Positions 37,027-49,385 of a stretch of 64,000 bases of DNA are shown one piece after another. Made by a program: the position numbers and the translations under genes. Position 1 is the first letter of the stretch. Each line of letters starts with the position of its first letter. The stretch comes from Histoplasma ohiense. Its lineage: Eukaryota > Ascomycota > Eurotiomycetes > Onygenales > Ajellomycetaceae. The notes under the pieces are model-generated. The model saw nothing but the letters and a program-made list of their open reading frames with translations. It searched no databases and had not been told where the DNA came from. Location of the stretch: contig JAEVHH010000002.1 in NCBI GenBank assembly GCA_017607445.1, positions 2,595,501 through 2,659,500 of the forward strand, written 5' to 3'.

Positions 37027-40000
37027 ATGTGAACATGCATATATGTACAATAGGATAAGGAAGGCATATTCGGGGACTAGGCATATTATACAACAAGTTA
37101 CATTTATTTATATAATGGGAGCAGGAACCGCACCCGTGTATCTAACATCGACGATTCTTCCCCTGGCATGGGACCGAAGCAACATTTCATCTCAACACTC
37201 CTAGGATATGATGTTGTTTTTTGACTATGGCGTTCGCAGGATGAAAAAAAAAAAATTGAAACAACCCTTTTGTACAAGTAGTTGAGATCATTATCTTCAC
37301 AACATTGTACGGTTTCGGAACTTCCGGTGACGATCGATCCAACAACTAACAAAGTGCCCGTGATATCTTGATAGGCTAGCCAAAAATTACGACCTCTTAG
37401 AAATTATTTCGAATGGCTCGCCTGGATCTGCCCCTATGTCGGGCTCGGGAGAAATTGATCGTCGACGGACATTAGAACTGCGGAATGAAGGGTTGCGCAA
37501 GTTGAACATTGTAAATTGTCCAAGAACGGGCGAAATGGAATAGACTCGCACGGCATTTATGTCTGCAGAGTATACACTGACTGGGCCAATGAATCGTGTA
37601 CGAATCCTGTATGCGAAAGTGGATCACAGGTATCAATATTCTCCCTGATTTCAGTGCCCAATCAACCATATGTAAACATGGTTTCTGTCCGTTTGTCCTT
37701 TCCGAGTCCCTGGACTCGAAAGAAGGGGGAAGTAGGCCAGCAATACCTACCGCGAGAAGTAGCCCGCGATATCGCAAGTCGCCCCACGGATACGCAAAAC
37801 TCGTATAGATTCCAAAAGAACCTTGGAAATAAGGTGCCTGTGCCTAGTGTTGCGCATGCGCAGCGAGTGGTGGAAATGTTTCTCAGAACATCGTAGTTTC
37901 GGGAGTTTTACTCCATTGGATGTCATGATTCTGTACGAAAAATGAAATTCTGAAGATACACAAATTTGGGCTGCCTACCCAGGCAAGTAAGTAGTTGACT
38001 AGGCTAACAAGGAAATAAAGAAGTTTGATAGGAGGAAAATATGTACGGCAAACCAACCTCAAAATATCGAGGTAGCTATACGCCATAGAAGACCAGAAAT
38101 ACATTTTCTCTTTTACAAAAAAAAAGGGGGGGTTGCATTGGCAATAAATCCCGTCCAAAGAAGAAGAGGAACCCCAAGGGACATGAGCCCAGTTCTTGAA
38201 ATCGCAGGCTGGGCAGCAGAAGAGATGACTTCGATGCAAGAAACAATGGCATTCCTAAAGGAAAACACACATGGCAAAGAGGGATACGAGAAGCTGTGGT
38301 CTCCAGCTCACTATCGGCTGGCGACCAACGCGCTCAAAGCTCCAGGGAACTCCGTGCCAGAATAGGGGGAGGGCATGAAGTGATTGTCCCTCCTAGCTCT
38401 CCAATAACAGAGTCTGCAAATGGCAAAAAGCAAAAACGACAAGATCGCAAAGTACGAATGAGGAAATCACGCGGCGATCAGCCAATCGAATGCGATGCGG
38501 CTCAAATAATCTCCTCAGCCTCGCCACTTTTCCAAGGAGGGAGCGCAAACAAAAAGCCAGACTCATCCCCTTTTCCCAGAGAATTGCTCCAGGACGCGCT
38601 CTGTCAATTACAGCGCTGACGGGGTATTGCCGACGTACAGTACATACATACATCGACTGCGGATGATATTCTTCATCACGAATATCGACACAGACACAGA
38701 GAGTCGAAACGAGAGACAACGATCTCTCTGCTGCCTCGCAAAGAGGTAATCATCTAGGCTGTTCTATTTATTTTTTTTCCCGCTGATCTGCGATCGTCGG
38801 TCAGGGCCCATACAGACCAAGCTCCGTGACAGAACAGCTAGCGACTGCGTATCGCTCAGTGATTTTAAGACGACAGAGAATGCTACATACATGTAGCTGC
38901 CCACGAGGTTGCTGAATTTCTAGTTTGGTTGGACTATAGAAGCTCTTTGCCTGTATCATACCGTCACTACGCCGTAATATAGATGAATGCACGAACAATG
39001 AAAATCTTAGTCGGGAACAACTTAGACCCGGCCCGCGTGTAAGTACTAATCCAGCTCGCTTTCATTTCATTTCACTTACAAATGCCACAAGACGGTATTT
39101 GATGCCATGTTGTGGGAGGAGCAATCAGGCCGCGAGGTGAAGCTGGCGAGCGCTCGAAACATCGAGCGGGAGCCTGCGTTTGTTTGGTTGTGAGAAGGGA
39201 AAAGGGAGGTACGTTTAGGTAGATTCCACGAGTTGGAGCGAGCGCTTCATATTCTTCCCAGTGTTAGCAACAAGTTCAGGCCCCGGCGTCCGAAGTGTTA
39301 GTCACCTTCGTGTTCATGGGTCTCACGGGCTTTGGGAGTTTGAAAGGCAGAGAGGATGTCAGAGTGAAGTTTCAAAATAACCATAGTTAAAGATCACTTC
39401 GGATCAAAAAGAGTGTATGAAACCGAGGGCAAGCGGGCGTTTTGTGAGAAAGCTGTTTCGAAAGGTTTAACATCCGAAACGGTGATTGAGGCTTGTCCTA
39501 GATATTAGTTCGTAATTCGTAGATTTCTAAGTAGGGTCTCTCCCAATGTAGAGTAAAACTCATGAGTAGGCAATAATAATCCTCGATTCACCCTCGTAAT
39601 TCATGAGAGAATAAAATATCCATCCCCTTGTTGTCTGGGGTGAGGCGCATTTATGTAGCGTATTTTTTCTGCCAGCGTTTCATGCATGGGGCGTTGAGTT
39701 TGACAGGCGACGGACTCGGCCACTTCCAGAGGCTGTACTACTAGCTAATTTAGTATATGAACTTTATGAAGTGACCTCCAAGACGAACAAGACGAACACA
39801 GCAAGGCTCATTGTAAATTCTCAAGCTAAGTTAGCCTCCTACATAGCTGGCTCAAGTTGACCAAACTCGCTTCGTTTCTCCGACAAAACCAGTCTGCTGC
39901 AGCCTGCAGGCATATGTGAGCGAGCAACAGTTTTCTCCTTGCTTCTTTCATGATTCACCAGATACTGGAGAATTCCAGGAATCCAGGCAAATTAAAATGC

Positions 40001-41589
40001 CTCGCGCGATCTTCCAAGCGCTCTCGTCACGTCAAGGGTACGAGCCAACCACAAGACAGCATTGTTGGAGATTGGCTTTCAATTATTGACGCGAACAAGG
40101 TTTTAGATTTTGGTGTCCGTTTTTTGATTACCATTATCAACTACCCGGAGCGAAGTCCATGCTTTCATGCCCGAGGAGAGCAGTTGAACTCTCTATCACT
40201 GCGGCGGCAGAAACAGCAAGCCTTTTAAGGGGTGAAGGGTTGTCATCGTAATGCAGACAGCAACTGGAGAAAATTGTGTTTCTTCTCCTTTGTTGGTGGG
40301 GAAAATGGAGAGGAAAATGTTTGTTGCTTGTTGAACAATGATGCAGCATTTCCCGCCGTGCATTTCCGGGTTTTCTCATCTGTGTAAACAGGGGCCTTCG
40401 TTTCAGCCGGTGATGACAGGCGGTAAGCAGCCAAGAAGCTCGGTCCAACGTATCGAATTACATTAGCCTTGGATAAAATACAAGGAGCGAAGAGATCGGT
40501 AATTTTATTATTATGACATGTCAAGAATCTTGTCAGAGTTTATTCTTTTCGCTGCTGGAAGAACAAAGTCAGAACGTCGTCCGTCTTCCTTCGCGTTCAA
40601 CAAGGTTGGCCAACGTGGACCCAACGGAGTCAAAGGGCTTTTCTTCGATGTTAAAAGGACGAAATCCAATCAGGGCATGCGCTAATGGCGTGAGATGGTT
40701 GAGATCCAGGCACACACAGGGGCAAAAGGAAGCCAAACCGTGGAACCTGGCAAGAGAGAAGTTGGTTGCCGAACCCGCAAGCAGTAAGGAGAGTAGCATT
40801 GTTCCTTGGTTTTCAGCAAGAAATACTTCATCTAAGAGGTTTGCCTGGCTGCGCTTGGCTTGGGACGCCCTGCTGGTCCCTTGGTCGGCAAAGGATGGGG
40901 GCTAAACAATTGGAAAGCTGGTGCTTGGTTGGGTGGAGAACAGAGTTTGCTCAGTTAAATTGTGTTGCTAACTTTCGTTGTTGTTAGCGCGTGAAGTTGG
41001 GGTGTTGTGGCTGCCGCTAAGGACGATGAAAATTCACGGATCTTGGTTCTTATTTATTCAACATCGTGCCCCCTGGTTCTTGTGGTTTTTTCCTCGTTCC
41101 CTCCCCTTGCCAACTCTCCCTTTTCAGTCGCTATATACCGCTCTTTTCGCTCTCAGGCATTTCCCAACCACCCACGCTCTTTAAGCCTTCATCCCATTTC
41201 GTGTGAGCCGCGCTCTTTACGCTCTCTTTTACCAGCTGTATTTCCGACTCCTGAATCGTTTCGCACCCTCACGTCCCTGCGCTCGATCAGGCCAGAGAAT
41301 CCCCCCCCATTTAGATCCAGCAGCGCCTGAATCCCTCCCATCTCGATTTGCGAATCCAAGCTACATCAACTGAAGAGCTAGTCTCCTTTGCCCTCGCAAA
41401 CCTACGGTCTCTCAGCCGACTCCGATCCACAATACGAAATTATCGTCGCAGGGCGCCTACCGATAACAATCCAGACCAATATTCCCTTCTTGTCCAGTCT
41501 GAGTGGTTTCGGTTGCATAAACCAACACAAGGACCAACCACCTCCTACATACATATACATAGAATCGCTGCAGAAACGAAGAACCAAAA
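37027..41589. other. 4.6-kb gene-free region upstream of a small GPI-type protein gene
   Basis: Large interval between MGR2 and the next plus-strand gene. Frames up to 130 codons (for example 40513-40905) show no recognisable domain. The last about 540 bases (41050-41589) are strongly C/T-rich with a TATATA near 41132, consistent with a promoter and long pyrimidine-rich leader for the 41590 gene. No repeat family or RNA gene was recognised. Confidence 0.45.
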
Positions 41590-41898
41590 ATGAATATCCT
41601 CTCTTTTTTCTCCGCGCTTTTCCTTCTGCTTGCCACTCAGCTTGTAGCTGCTGAAGATAGCATGGTCACCTCCACGAGAACCACCACGACAACCAACACC
41701 ATCACTGTGACCATCATCCGCTCCGTCGCCAGCTCCTCCACCATCGGGGCCACTACCATAATTCCCACGGCTGCTGCATCTACAACGGCAGATGCCTCTT
41801 CGTCTTCTACGCCAAACGTTGCCATTGCTGCAGCACCAACAGCGATGCCAATGATGATGGCTGGAGGTCTCGCCGTGATCCTAGGCGCGGCGCTCTAA
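41590..41898 (+). CDS. Small Ser/Thr/Ala-rich secreted, probably GPI-anchored protein
   Basis: Single exon of 102 codons. Residues 1-20 (MNILSFFSALFLLLATQLVA) form a signal peptide. The mature part is almost entirely Thr, Ser, Ala and Val with TTTTTNTITVTIIRS, a typical O-mannosylated wall-protein composition. The C-terminus is hydrophobic (MPMMMAGGLAVILGAAL) with small residues before it, as for GPI attachment. Many fungi have such short GPI cell-wall proteins, highly expressed and poorly conserved. The preceding C/T-rich leader suggests strong expression. Function unknown; identification rests on signal peptide, composition and C-terminal signal. Confidence 0.75.
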   Translation: MNILSFFSALFLLLATQLVAAEDSMVTSTRTTTTTNTITVTIIRSVASSSTIGATTIIPTAAASTTADASSSSTPNVAIAAAPTAMPMMMAGGLAVILGAAL

Positions 41899-44133
41899 AA
41901 TCCTTGGAAGAAAAGAAGCTAATCGGAAATGGGTGTGGAGTGGTGAAGGAAGCGGGAGTCGGGGAAGTGAATTGGAGAGAAGGGCTTGCAGAGGAAGCAA
42001 AGATAAAACCAACACATGATTGATGGATTGATTGATTATTGACGGATTGATTGACACCTAGGGGGTTTTGGTGGCACTGCTGTTTTCATAAACTTTTGTA
42101 TACGATTTTTTATTGTTCTCTTCGAAAGATACCCACTTTATTTTACCCCATTATTGGTGTAAGGTATATGGGGGGCTCATTGGAAACTTATCCCAAAATC
42201 CATCCATATACATGTATCCAAAAAATTTTTTTTTCCATTCGTCTTGTGTGCTCATTGCCAAATTCAGAATTTATTTCAATGACACAGTATCCCCGTTCGA
42301 CTCTGGCTTTGGATGGAGATTCGAATTCGAGAGTCGAACGCGACAGACAAAGACAACACGGAGCAGGCAGACCCAACTTACCACAGCATGTCCCTTCCGC
42401 CAATCGTTTGCGCACGAACGCACCCAGCGCAATCCATCTTCGCTTCTACCCGACGACCCCATCCCATCCCTTTCACCCGCTCTCTTCGCTGCGAAACAAC
42501 CTTCCCGCTTTTCCTCTCTCTTCCCATTAACATAACCCGTTTCCAACTTAAAAGACCCGGTCGCCTTTTATTTAATTCTCATGTTTGTTATACGACAAAC
42601 CCTTTTTGAACGATTCTACCTTGCCTATTACTTCTTGCTTACCACTTTATTCTCAATGATACAACCCCCTTACTTCTTTCTCAAACTTACTCTTCTTATT
42701 GTTATTTACTACCTTAAACTTCATTTTATGGCTATGGACACTACCCTACCCCCCACCCGTAAACAGGAATATCTCTTTGCTTTCAACATTGAAACAATAA
42801 CAATACCTATTATATTTTGGGTGGCTTCGATGATGAGCCTGGATGATCGCTTCTATTCAAATTCACTACCCTTCTTCCTTTCTATCTATCTATCTATCTT
42901 TTATTTACCACCATTCTATTTGTTCTTTTCACTTCGTCCTTGTCAGTGTACGCATCATATGGTTATGATATATGTTGTGTGCGTTACAGCTGTGTATACT
43001 GACAAGTTTTGAAATATTGAGGAAACAACAGCGAACCGGGCTTCTTTCTCTTCTTGCTCCCATGCATTTTATGTATTTATTAACTTTATTTATTCTCAAT
43101 TTTCGGTCTGAGGCGTGACAGGCGCAAAAGACAAAGAAACAACAAATGAAAACAAATGACATATTTTTCGGTCCTATATCACCTCTGATGTTGCAAATTG
43201 GCTCGTTCCGTGTTCCCCCACACTTTTTTCCTCCCTGTTCACTCTCTGCATATTTCATTTATCAGGCAGGGCTCGTTGTGGCATTTTCTGCAGGGAGTCA
43301 GTCATACCCCAGACATACGTATTATAACTCGCTGGTAAATTTATTTTATTTCACCATTTATTCTCTTCATGCCACGAACTGGCTTGTACTTTGTGTGTTG
43401 CGACTCTCATCGACGCCAATTATGCAATTCATACGGGCTTCAAACCTGCTCTTTCGCCGCCATTTTTTGCCTGTCATCTCAAGTGAATGGATTCTTCGGG
43501 TCCTACCCAGGCACGGTACATTTATAACGGGCCCAGTAATAGTCAATTAACAATAAGAGGATGTACTGTACATAATACAAATAGTTGTCACAGCTCCCAT
43601 CCATACACTATCATAGCTCTGTTACACTCTACTCCTTCAAAGTCCCCCCACAGGAAAGATGGGTGGTTTAGATTCTCTGTCAATGTCAATAAAGCTGAAA
43701 AGAAAGAAAGAAACGAAAAGAAACGCTTGAAAGGATTAAGATAGCTGTCAAATGTTGGATGCGACAAACGGTTTCTATTTCTAGCACGTTGTAACTGGAA
43801 TCCGAGTAGAAACGTGTTTGATATCTTCCCACAGGAACCAAAATTCCAAATTTGGTGGTGATGCGCCTCCCATGGTCAGGTCAGGAACAAACTCCAGCAT
43901 TGGAACTAAGTTTTTCCGGCCGAAACCAGGATCTGGCTTAGTCATTCCAGGATAACGAACATCCTTGTTTATCTCGCGCGACTTCGCATCAATATTTTGG
44001 GCTCTACCCTTTTGTTTGGAGAGCTTCCAAGCTGCACAATTGGGACTCAAACGAAGAGATCCACAGTTCAAACATGCCATGAATAGATAGCTATCCAATA
44101 TATATATATATATATATATATAAAATTGTCAAA
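41899..44133. other. AT-rich intergenic region with microsatellites
   Basis: Lies between the GPI-type gene and the LRR gene. T-rich frames such as 42581-43012 (143 codons) are hydrophobic low-complexity translations, not convincing genes. A (CTAT)n tract lies at about 42882-42899 and (TA)12 at 44099-44122. A minus-strand 105-codon frame at 43781-44098 could be a small orphan but has no support. Confidence 0.45.
44099..44122. repeat. (TA)12 microsatellite 11 bp upstream of the LRR gene ATG
   Basis: Perfect dinucleotide run ending 11 bp before the start codon of the LRR gene, so it sits in the core promoter or 5' leader. Length polymorphism between strains is expected. Confidence 0.9.
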
Positions 44134-46036
44134 ATGGAACGCGACATCCCGCTCCCACCACCGCGTCGCGCCCGTCAACCAGCTTTGCCCAGGCACCTCC
44201 CGCACCGCAGCGACCATTTCACATTCGACTGCAACTTACCGTCCAGCGACCCCCCGCTGTTCTCCAGTGATGATTTTCAATCTTCCGCGCTCGAGAACTA
44301 TCGTAATAGCCCTGAGCAGCAGGAACAACAGCAGCAGTTGGGGAACGCGCCGACGCGTTCTGGTAGCAGCGGCAATAAAGCACAGACGAAGACAAAGAGG
44401 AAACGGCAATATCGAGGCACATGGTGGGGAAAGGAGGAAGGAGAGAAGAATAACGATGCCGTGGCTGAAAAGAGGAGGCGGACGGAATTTAAAGATAAGC
44501 GCAATTTAGACAGTGGGGTGTGGCTCGGCAGCGATGATTCTGTGGATTCGGCATTGTCAAATAGGAGCGGATTGGAGGGGAATGATTATCATGAGCGTTT
44601 TGTTCTTGGCCCATCTTATACTACAGATATTGGCGGTGTAGGTGCTGCTACTAAAGGCAGGAATGGAGATAGGGAAGCTGGGGAACAGCAAGCTGCGCTC
44701 TTATGCGGCCCTGCATTTGCACGGAGTCGTCAAGTTGCTAGAGAGAATTCTACCAAGCCGATGCAGGTGGACGAGCCATATCAACATCGCCACGCGCGGC
44801 AAATTATCGCGGATTGTCTTGAGAATGGTCATGAGTTTATTGACATCTCGTATGCATATGCCTTAAGGCCTTCCTGTTTCTGCCTTGTTTCAATTCCCGA
44901 CACTCTAAAGGAAATAAAACATATTCTGCTGCTAACATAGATTTAGAAATCTTAACCTGCGCACTATTCCCCCCGGCCTCCTCCGACCAATCTCGCAATT
45001 CACAAAATACCCCATCATTGAGGAGATGGATAAAATATCCTCTTTAGCCCGCGCCAACCACGAGCAATTTTTTAGCTCCTTCGAGCCCTTCCTCTGTCTG
45101 TTCATGACAAACAATCAACTGAAGACCCTACCAGCCGAAGTCTTCGAGCTCTCCAATCTCAGAGTGCTAAGCGTACGCCACAACGAGCTCGAACAGATCC
45201 CGGGCGCCATCGGCAACCTGACAAAGCTGCGCGAACTGAATGTGGCAGGGAACCAGCTCTCGTATCTGCCGATTGAGGTGTTCCACTTATTGCAGAAATG
45301 CGACACGCACATGAAACAGCTGACTGTACATCCGAACCCGTTTGTGATGCCTGATAGCTCAAATGTGGCAGAATGGCATTGTCATTTCGAGTCAGATCAA
45401 AACCAGCAAGAAGTCGTAGCTGAAGTCATGAGCCCGCCTTCATCCACAAAAATATGTCCAAGATCCGCAGGCTCAAGGCCCATACCCGTTCCTATTGCAA
45501 GAGGTAAGGTGCAATTTTTCGACGCAGAGGGACGTCCAATTGACACAACCGAGCCAACCACCAATTCTAACACCAGCATCCTACCCCCACTTCCTCCCTT
45601 TTCTTCTGCATCAGCATCGTCAATGCGCTCTCCCAGTCTCTGCGACCTCGCCCTCCGCGCCTACAACCGTGGACCCCAAATCTCGCATCTCATCGACCCG
45701 GTCACCTTCGCCGGCCCTGCCATTATCCTTGACCTTCTAAAACACGCTGAAAAGGTCCGAGATGCAGGCGGCAAGAAGTGTCCGGTTTGTGCGCGGTCAT
45801 TTGTGATTACACGCGCCCAGTGGATCGAGTGGTGGGATTGTGAGTCGTATAGTGTGAGTCGATATAATGGCGGCGGCTATGAGGATGATCATGATTCTTT
45901 ACGTGCATCTAAGGCGGAGAGATTTCGGATCGCGGGGGTGGCGATGAAGCCCCTCCCGTTCATGAGTGAAGTTTGTTCTTGGGGGTGTGTGCCCACGTTT
46001 GAATCATGGCGAGGAGGGGCTGGGAAAGCGAGGTGA
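44134..46036 (+). CDS. Leucine-rich-repeat protein with C-terminal CPVC motif, uncharacterised
   Basis: Two exons, 44134-44849 and 44941-46036, encode 603 residues. The N-terminal 240 residues are disordered and basic with polyGln (QQEQQQQ) and nuclear-type KTKRKRQYR and EKRRR clusters. The intron joins FIDIS to FRNLNLRTIPPGLLRP, where leucine-rich repeats begin. Repeats visible: MTNNQLKTLPAEVFEL, SNLRVLSVRHNELEQIPGAI and TKLRELNVAGNQLSYLPIEV. After a Ser/Pro-rich linker, a C-terminal domain (about 460-603) includes GPAIILDLLKHAEKV, KCPVCARSFV, WWDC and SWGCVP; the four Cys could bind zinc. Proteins of this architecture occur widely in filamentous ascomycetes but I know no established function. 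The predicted basic clusters suggest nuclear location (inference). Confidence 0.85.
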
Positions 46037-46620
46037 ATAGGGGTGCGTCCTGTTAGTGTACAAGGCTCATCCTGTCTTCTGCATAGCGTTGGGCGCTAGT
46101 TACGGAGCGAATACCCCAGATATATTATGTGACTTAACAGTTGTGGATATATAAATATATGTATGTAATTATTTTTTTTTTATTTTTTTTTATTTTTTTT
46201 ATTTATTTTTTTTTTTTTTGCGCCCATATTGCTGTGCATCTTAAATAAGTTCGGTGCGGAGTCGATGGGGACTTGCTTCTCGTTTCCATTACCCTTCTCT
46301 TTCCATCCAGTGGCATATCTAGCTGGAATTTGATTGAGTTGCCTACTGGGGCAAAATAGTGTTTAGAACATGGGACTTCTATGGTTCAAATAATTAATCG
46401 AATTTGTTATCCCTTTCATTATGAGGTTTGCCCAAACTACCGTCCCATCCAGAAGTATCCATGCAGCGCCCCCCAAAACAACACGGAATAACTGCAATGG
46501 GGTATTCAACGGTCAGAAAATAACTTCAAAAAAAAAAAAAAAAAGAAAGAAAGAAAGACAAAGAAAAAGGTAAAAGAAAATTCTGTTCTTTCCACAAGCC
46601 CAAACATACACCCTGTCCAC
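46037..46620. other. Convergent 3' region with homopolymer tracts
   Basis: Between the convergent LRR and Arb2-domain genes. It contains long interrupted T tracts at about 46171-46219 and A17 at 46528-46544. No coding signal. Confidence 0.6.
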
Positions 46621-48154
46621 TCAGCCCACTACATCCACATCCACATCCACCCCGCCGTCCTCTCCCACCTCATTCTCCCCAACGATAACCTCAACTTCCT
46701 CCAGACCACTACCTTCAAACATAGCATCGAGCCACTTCAACATACCACCCCAAGCCCTGGGCATAATTGATTCGACATTCAGCGCCTCCCCGGAAGAATA
46801 GCAGTTGCAGCCGAACTCGTAGCGGCCAGCGACTGGCGTGTTGAGCGGTTTTTCAGAGAGTAAGTAGGCGCGACTGCGTGTGGACATGAAGTTGGCGAAA
46901 TCTGGTGGGTGTAGGTGGTTTGTGTCGTGGAGGGGGTTGCTGAGACAGAGGGAGGAGATGCGGGGTTTCCAGGCTGTCCCTGTGCTGCTTGTTAAGGGGG
47001 GCGTTGGATTGAAAAGTGGATTGAAAAGTGGGGTCCGTCATAGGATATATATATATATATATATATGTTTACGCGAAACATAAAACTTACAATGTTCTGC
47101 CAAATATCTCACGGCGCCCAAACCACCCTCCGCCAGCCCAATGATATCGATCCTCACATCCGGCGCGGCAAGTTTCCCCAGCACCTCCTCAAAGACATAA
47201 GTAATGTGATCCTGCCATGTCTCGTTACCGGGGATTTTATTCCGGAACGTCATCCGCATAGGCGGCTCCACGGCGCTGCGTCGAGGAAGTGCATGCCACA
47301 TTGGCAGCGACATAGCCTGCTCTTTGGCACAGTGCCACACCAGCTGCCCTGGATTTGTCAGAATAAACCCAGTTCCTGCAGGGAAGCTAGAGCTGTTATC
47401 CCGGTGTTGGTTATTATTTGCGTTAGCAATGTTAGTGTCGATTGTCTGGCACCCAGAGTCTTTATTGCCTAGGATCGCGGCTGCAAAGTTTACAGCGGAG
47501 CCAATATTGATACCCTCCTTGCCGATGACGCGATACGCCCAGATGCCCAGGTCTTGGGTTGGTTCGCCAAACACGACGATGAGACGGGGTTGGGACTGGA
47601 AGGCTGGGGATGTCAGGATAGGCACATGTTGAGAGTTTGCGGCAGCGCCAATTGGGAGACGGAGAGTCTCGAGGCCCAGATTGAGCAGACGGGAAGCGAC
47701 GATGTGTCGGATACATGCTAATTATTTTCCGAAAAAAATTAAATAATCGTTTCATGGAGTCAGCCATGTATACAGTTTGACGCATGTAGTGTAGTTTTTC
47801 CTTTGATATTTTGCATGAAAACATGCAAATGCGCCAGAGGAATACAGCAGTAGCGGAAGAATAAGTAGAGATATATATACTATTCATAGCTTCTTTCTGC
47901 ATTTCATTGTAGCGGTCATTGGTATTTATTTTGAAGACAAAGTCCTCTTCTGGGTTCGAAATCTTCTTGATCTGGTCCTGATCGTTGATGAAGTAGCTGT
48001 TCGAGGGCTTCATCTTAGCTCAATGAACTGTATTATTTCTATGGAAACGGACTAAGAACCATGATCAAGTTATACGTGGACCATACCCGAGCTGCTTCAA
48101 ATCAACAGGAAAGACAGGATCCTTGGGCAAGGCTTCTGCCCGGAAGACAAACAT
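46621..48154 (-). CDS. Arb2-domain protein
   Basis: Four exons, 48154-48087, 47996-47881, 47717-47091 and 46979-46621, encode 389 residues. The start is MFVFRAEALPKDPVFPVDL in a short first exon that joins at Gly to YFINDQDQIKKI; a Met further in (base 48013) lies within intron 1 and is not the start. Conserved blocks: NDRYNEMQKEAMN, TCIRHIVASRLLNLGLETLR, IVVFGEPTQDLGIWAYR, IDIIGLAEGGLGAVRYLAEH and RISSLCLSNPLHD, ending with YEFGCNCYSSGEALNVES. The Arb2 domain is an alpha/beta-hydrolase-like fold; in fission yeast Arb2 belongs to an Argonaute siRNA chaperone complex, and FAM172A is the animal relative. At the position resembling a nucleophile elbow the sequence is GLAEGG, lacking Ser, so it is probably non-catalytic. 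Whether it works in RNA silencing here is unknown. Confidence 0.88.
47045..47066. repeat. (AT)11 microsatellite inside intron 3 of the Arb2-domain gene
   Basis: Dinucleotide run lying about 25 bp inside the intron from the donor at 47090. It lengthens this intron to 111 bp; no coding effect expected. Confidence 0.9.
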
Positions 48155-48838
48155 GATGCTTCGGCTGGAGATGCGGTATATGGGCAGTAGTAGATGTGAG
48201 TAGAAAAAAGAAAAGAAGGAAAGGAGTGGAGTTAGCATTGAAGAGAGAAAAATAAAGAGAGAAAGGGTTGTTTGTATTTACGATAAAATAAGAGAGGTAT
48301 TTAAAGAACAGAAGGAGAGCTGTCAGACGAAATGATTTCATGGAGTGTGAATGAGGTGAATGAGAGCTCAGTGAAGGCGTCACGGAACAAAAACACGAGA
48401 TGAAAAGCAAATAAAAATGGCTGCGGCCTGCCGCTATGTTTCAGATATTTTATTCAAGAGAGAAAATAGATATAAACAAAACGAACTTAGAGATCTCAGA
48501 TATCGCATACGGATATCCCATTGCATGCTCGAGGAAATGGCTCTGGGGTTATATGAAGAAAGTTGGTTGACACAGGCTATTTACCTGGATATTTAAGGCA
48601 GCTAAAAGCGCAAGACCAGGAACACAAAATTGAACAGCAAATGCTGAAATTTTAATATATTCTCATAATGTAACTTCTATACATAACTTACATATTTATC
48701 GATTACACACTGGCAATCCTAAAAATGCATACTAAAAATGCAAGAATTAAATTAAAAAAAAAAAAAAAAAACGCCGGAAACCAAATAATAACCAGATTGA
48801 GAAATAGCGGAATACGCCCATATATTCGCTCAAATATA
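48155..48838. other. Intergenic region with A18 tract
   Basis: Contains the upstream region of the Arb2-domain gene and the 3' flank of uS14m (both minus strand). An A18 run lies at 48754-48771. No gene recognised. Confidence 0.5.
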
Positions 48839-49385
48839 TTACCAACTCGCCTTCCTGACACCTGGAAGTTTTCCAGCAAGGGCTTGCATACGGAATTGGA
48901 ACTGTGCAAAGTGAATCGTCCGTCAGCACATGGCAGCCAAAACAGAAGTGCAAAAGTGCAAACATGAATTTGGAAATATTGAGCACTCACCCTTCCCAGT
49001 CTGAAATCTCTGAAAACACCCCTCGCTATGCCTCCGGCCGTACATCTGTTCTTTATCTGTGTGGGATTGGTGTAGGAGTGCATTTGGGAGAGCTTGAGTT
49101 GGGCTTGGGCGCGGACACGCATGGGGAGAGAGGTGTTGCGGACGAGGTAGCGGAGAGCTTGTCTAGAGAGTGTTGGTAGAGGTTAGCAAGTTGCGTTCGG
49201 CTTTTATAATATATATTGCTTTGGATATTATAGTGATAAAGGAATTGTAGATCGCAGGGTGATCGGGTATTTCATTACCTTTCAGGTTCAAATTGTTTGA
49301 AGACTTGTCGCTTTGTGTGATCTCTGATGATGCGCGGGTTGATGAACCCGGCAATGTCCAGCTTTTTGGCGCGAAACTGAGACAT
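48839..49385 (-). CDS. MRP2: Mitochondrial small-subunit ribosomal protein uS14m (Mrp2)
   Basis: Three exons, 49385-49279, 49162-48991 and 48901-48839, encode 113 residues. The product starts MSQFRAKKLDIAGFINPRII, continues RDHTKRQVFKQFEPE, then RVRAQAQLKLSQMHSYTNPT, and ends with the uS14 signature NRCTAGGIARGVFRDFRLGR followed by FQFRMQALAGKLPGVRKASW. uS14 sits in the head of the small subunit and contacts 12S/15S-type rRNA. Mitochondrial uS14 lacks the zinc-binding Cys pairs of some bacterial forms, as here. Length is normal. It lies immediately downstream (same strand) of ATP18 and in a block with Rsm22. Confidence 0.95.

Noticed and set aside
40513..40905. 130-codon plus-strand frame
   Set aside because: Trp/Ser/Arg-rich translation without domain or codon-like pattern.
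42581..43012. 143-codon hydrophobic frame resembling a membrane protein
   Set aside because: Its hydrophobicity comes from T-rich low-complexity DNA (including a CTAT repeat), not from a pattern of real helices with charged loops.
43781..44098. 105-codon minus-strand frame upstream of the LRR gene
   Set aside because: Reasonable composition but no homology recognised and no supporting signals; left as unproven.
47951..48013. Start codon at 48013 for the Arb2-domain gene
   Set aside because: These codons precede the acceptor at 47997; a short first exon from 48154 gives the conserved DPVFPVDLKQLGYFIND sequence.
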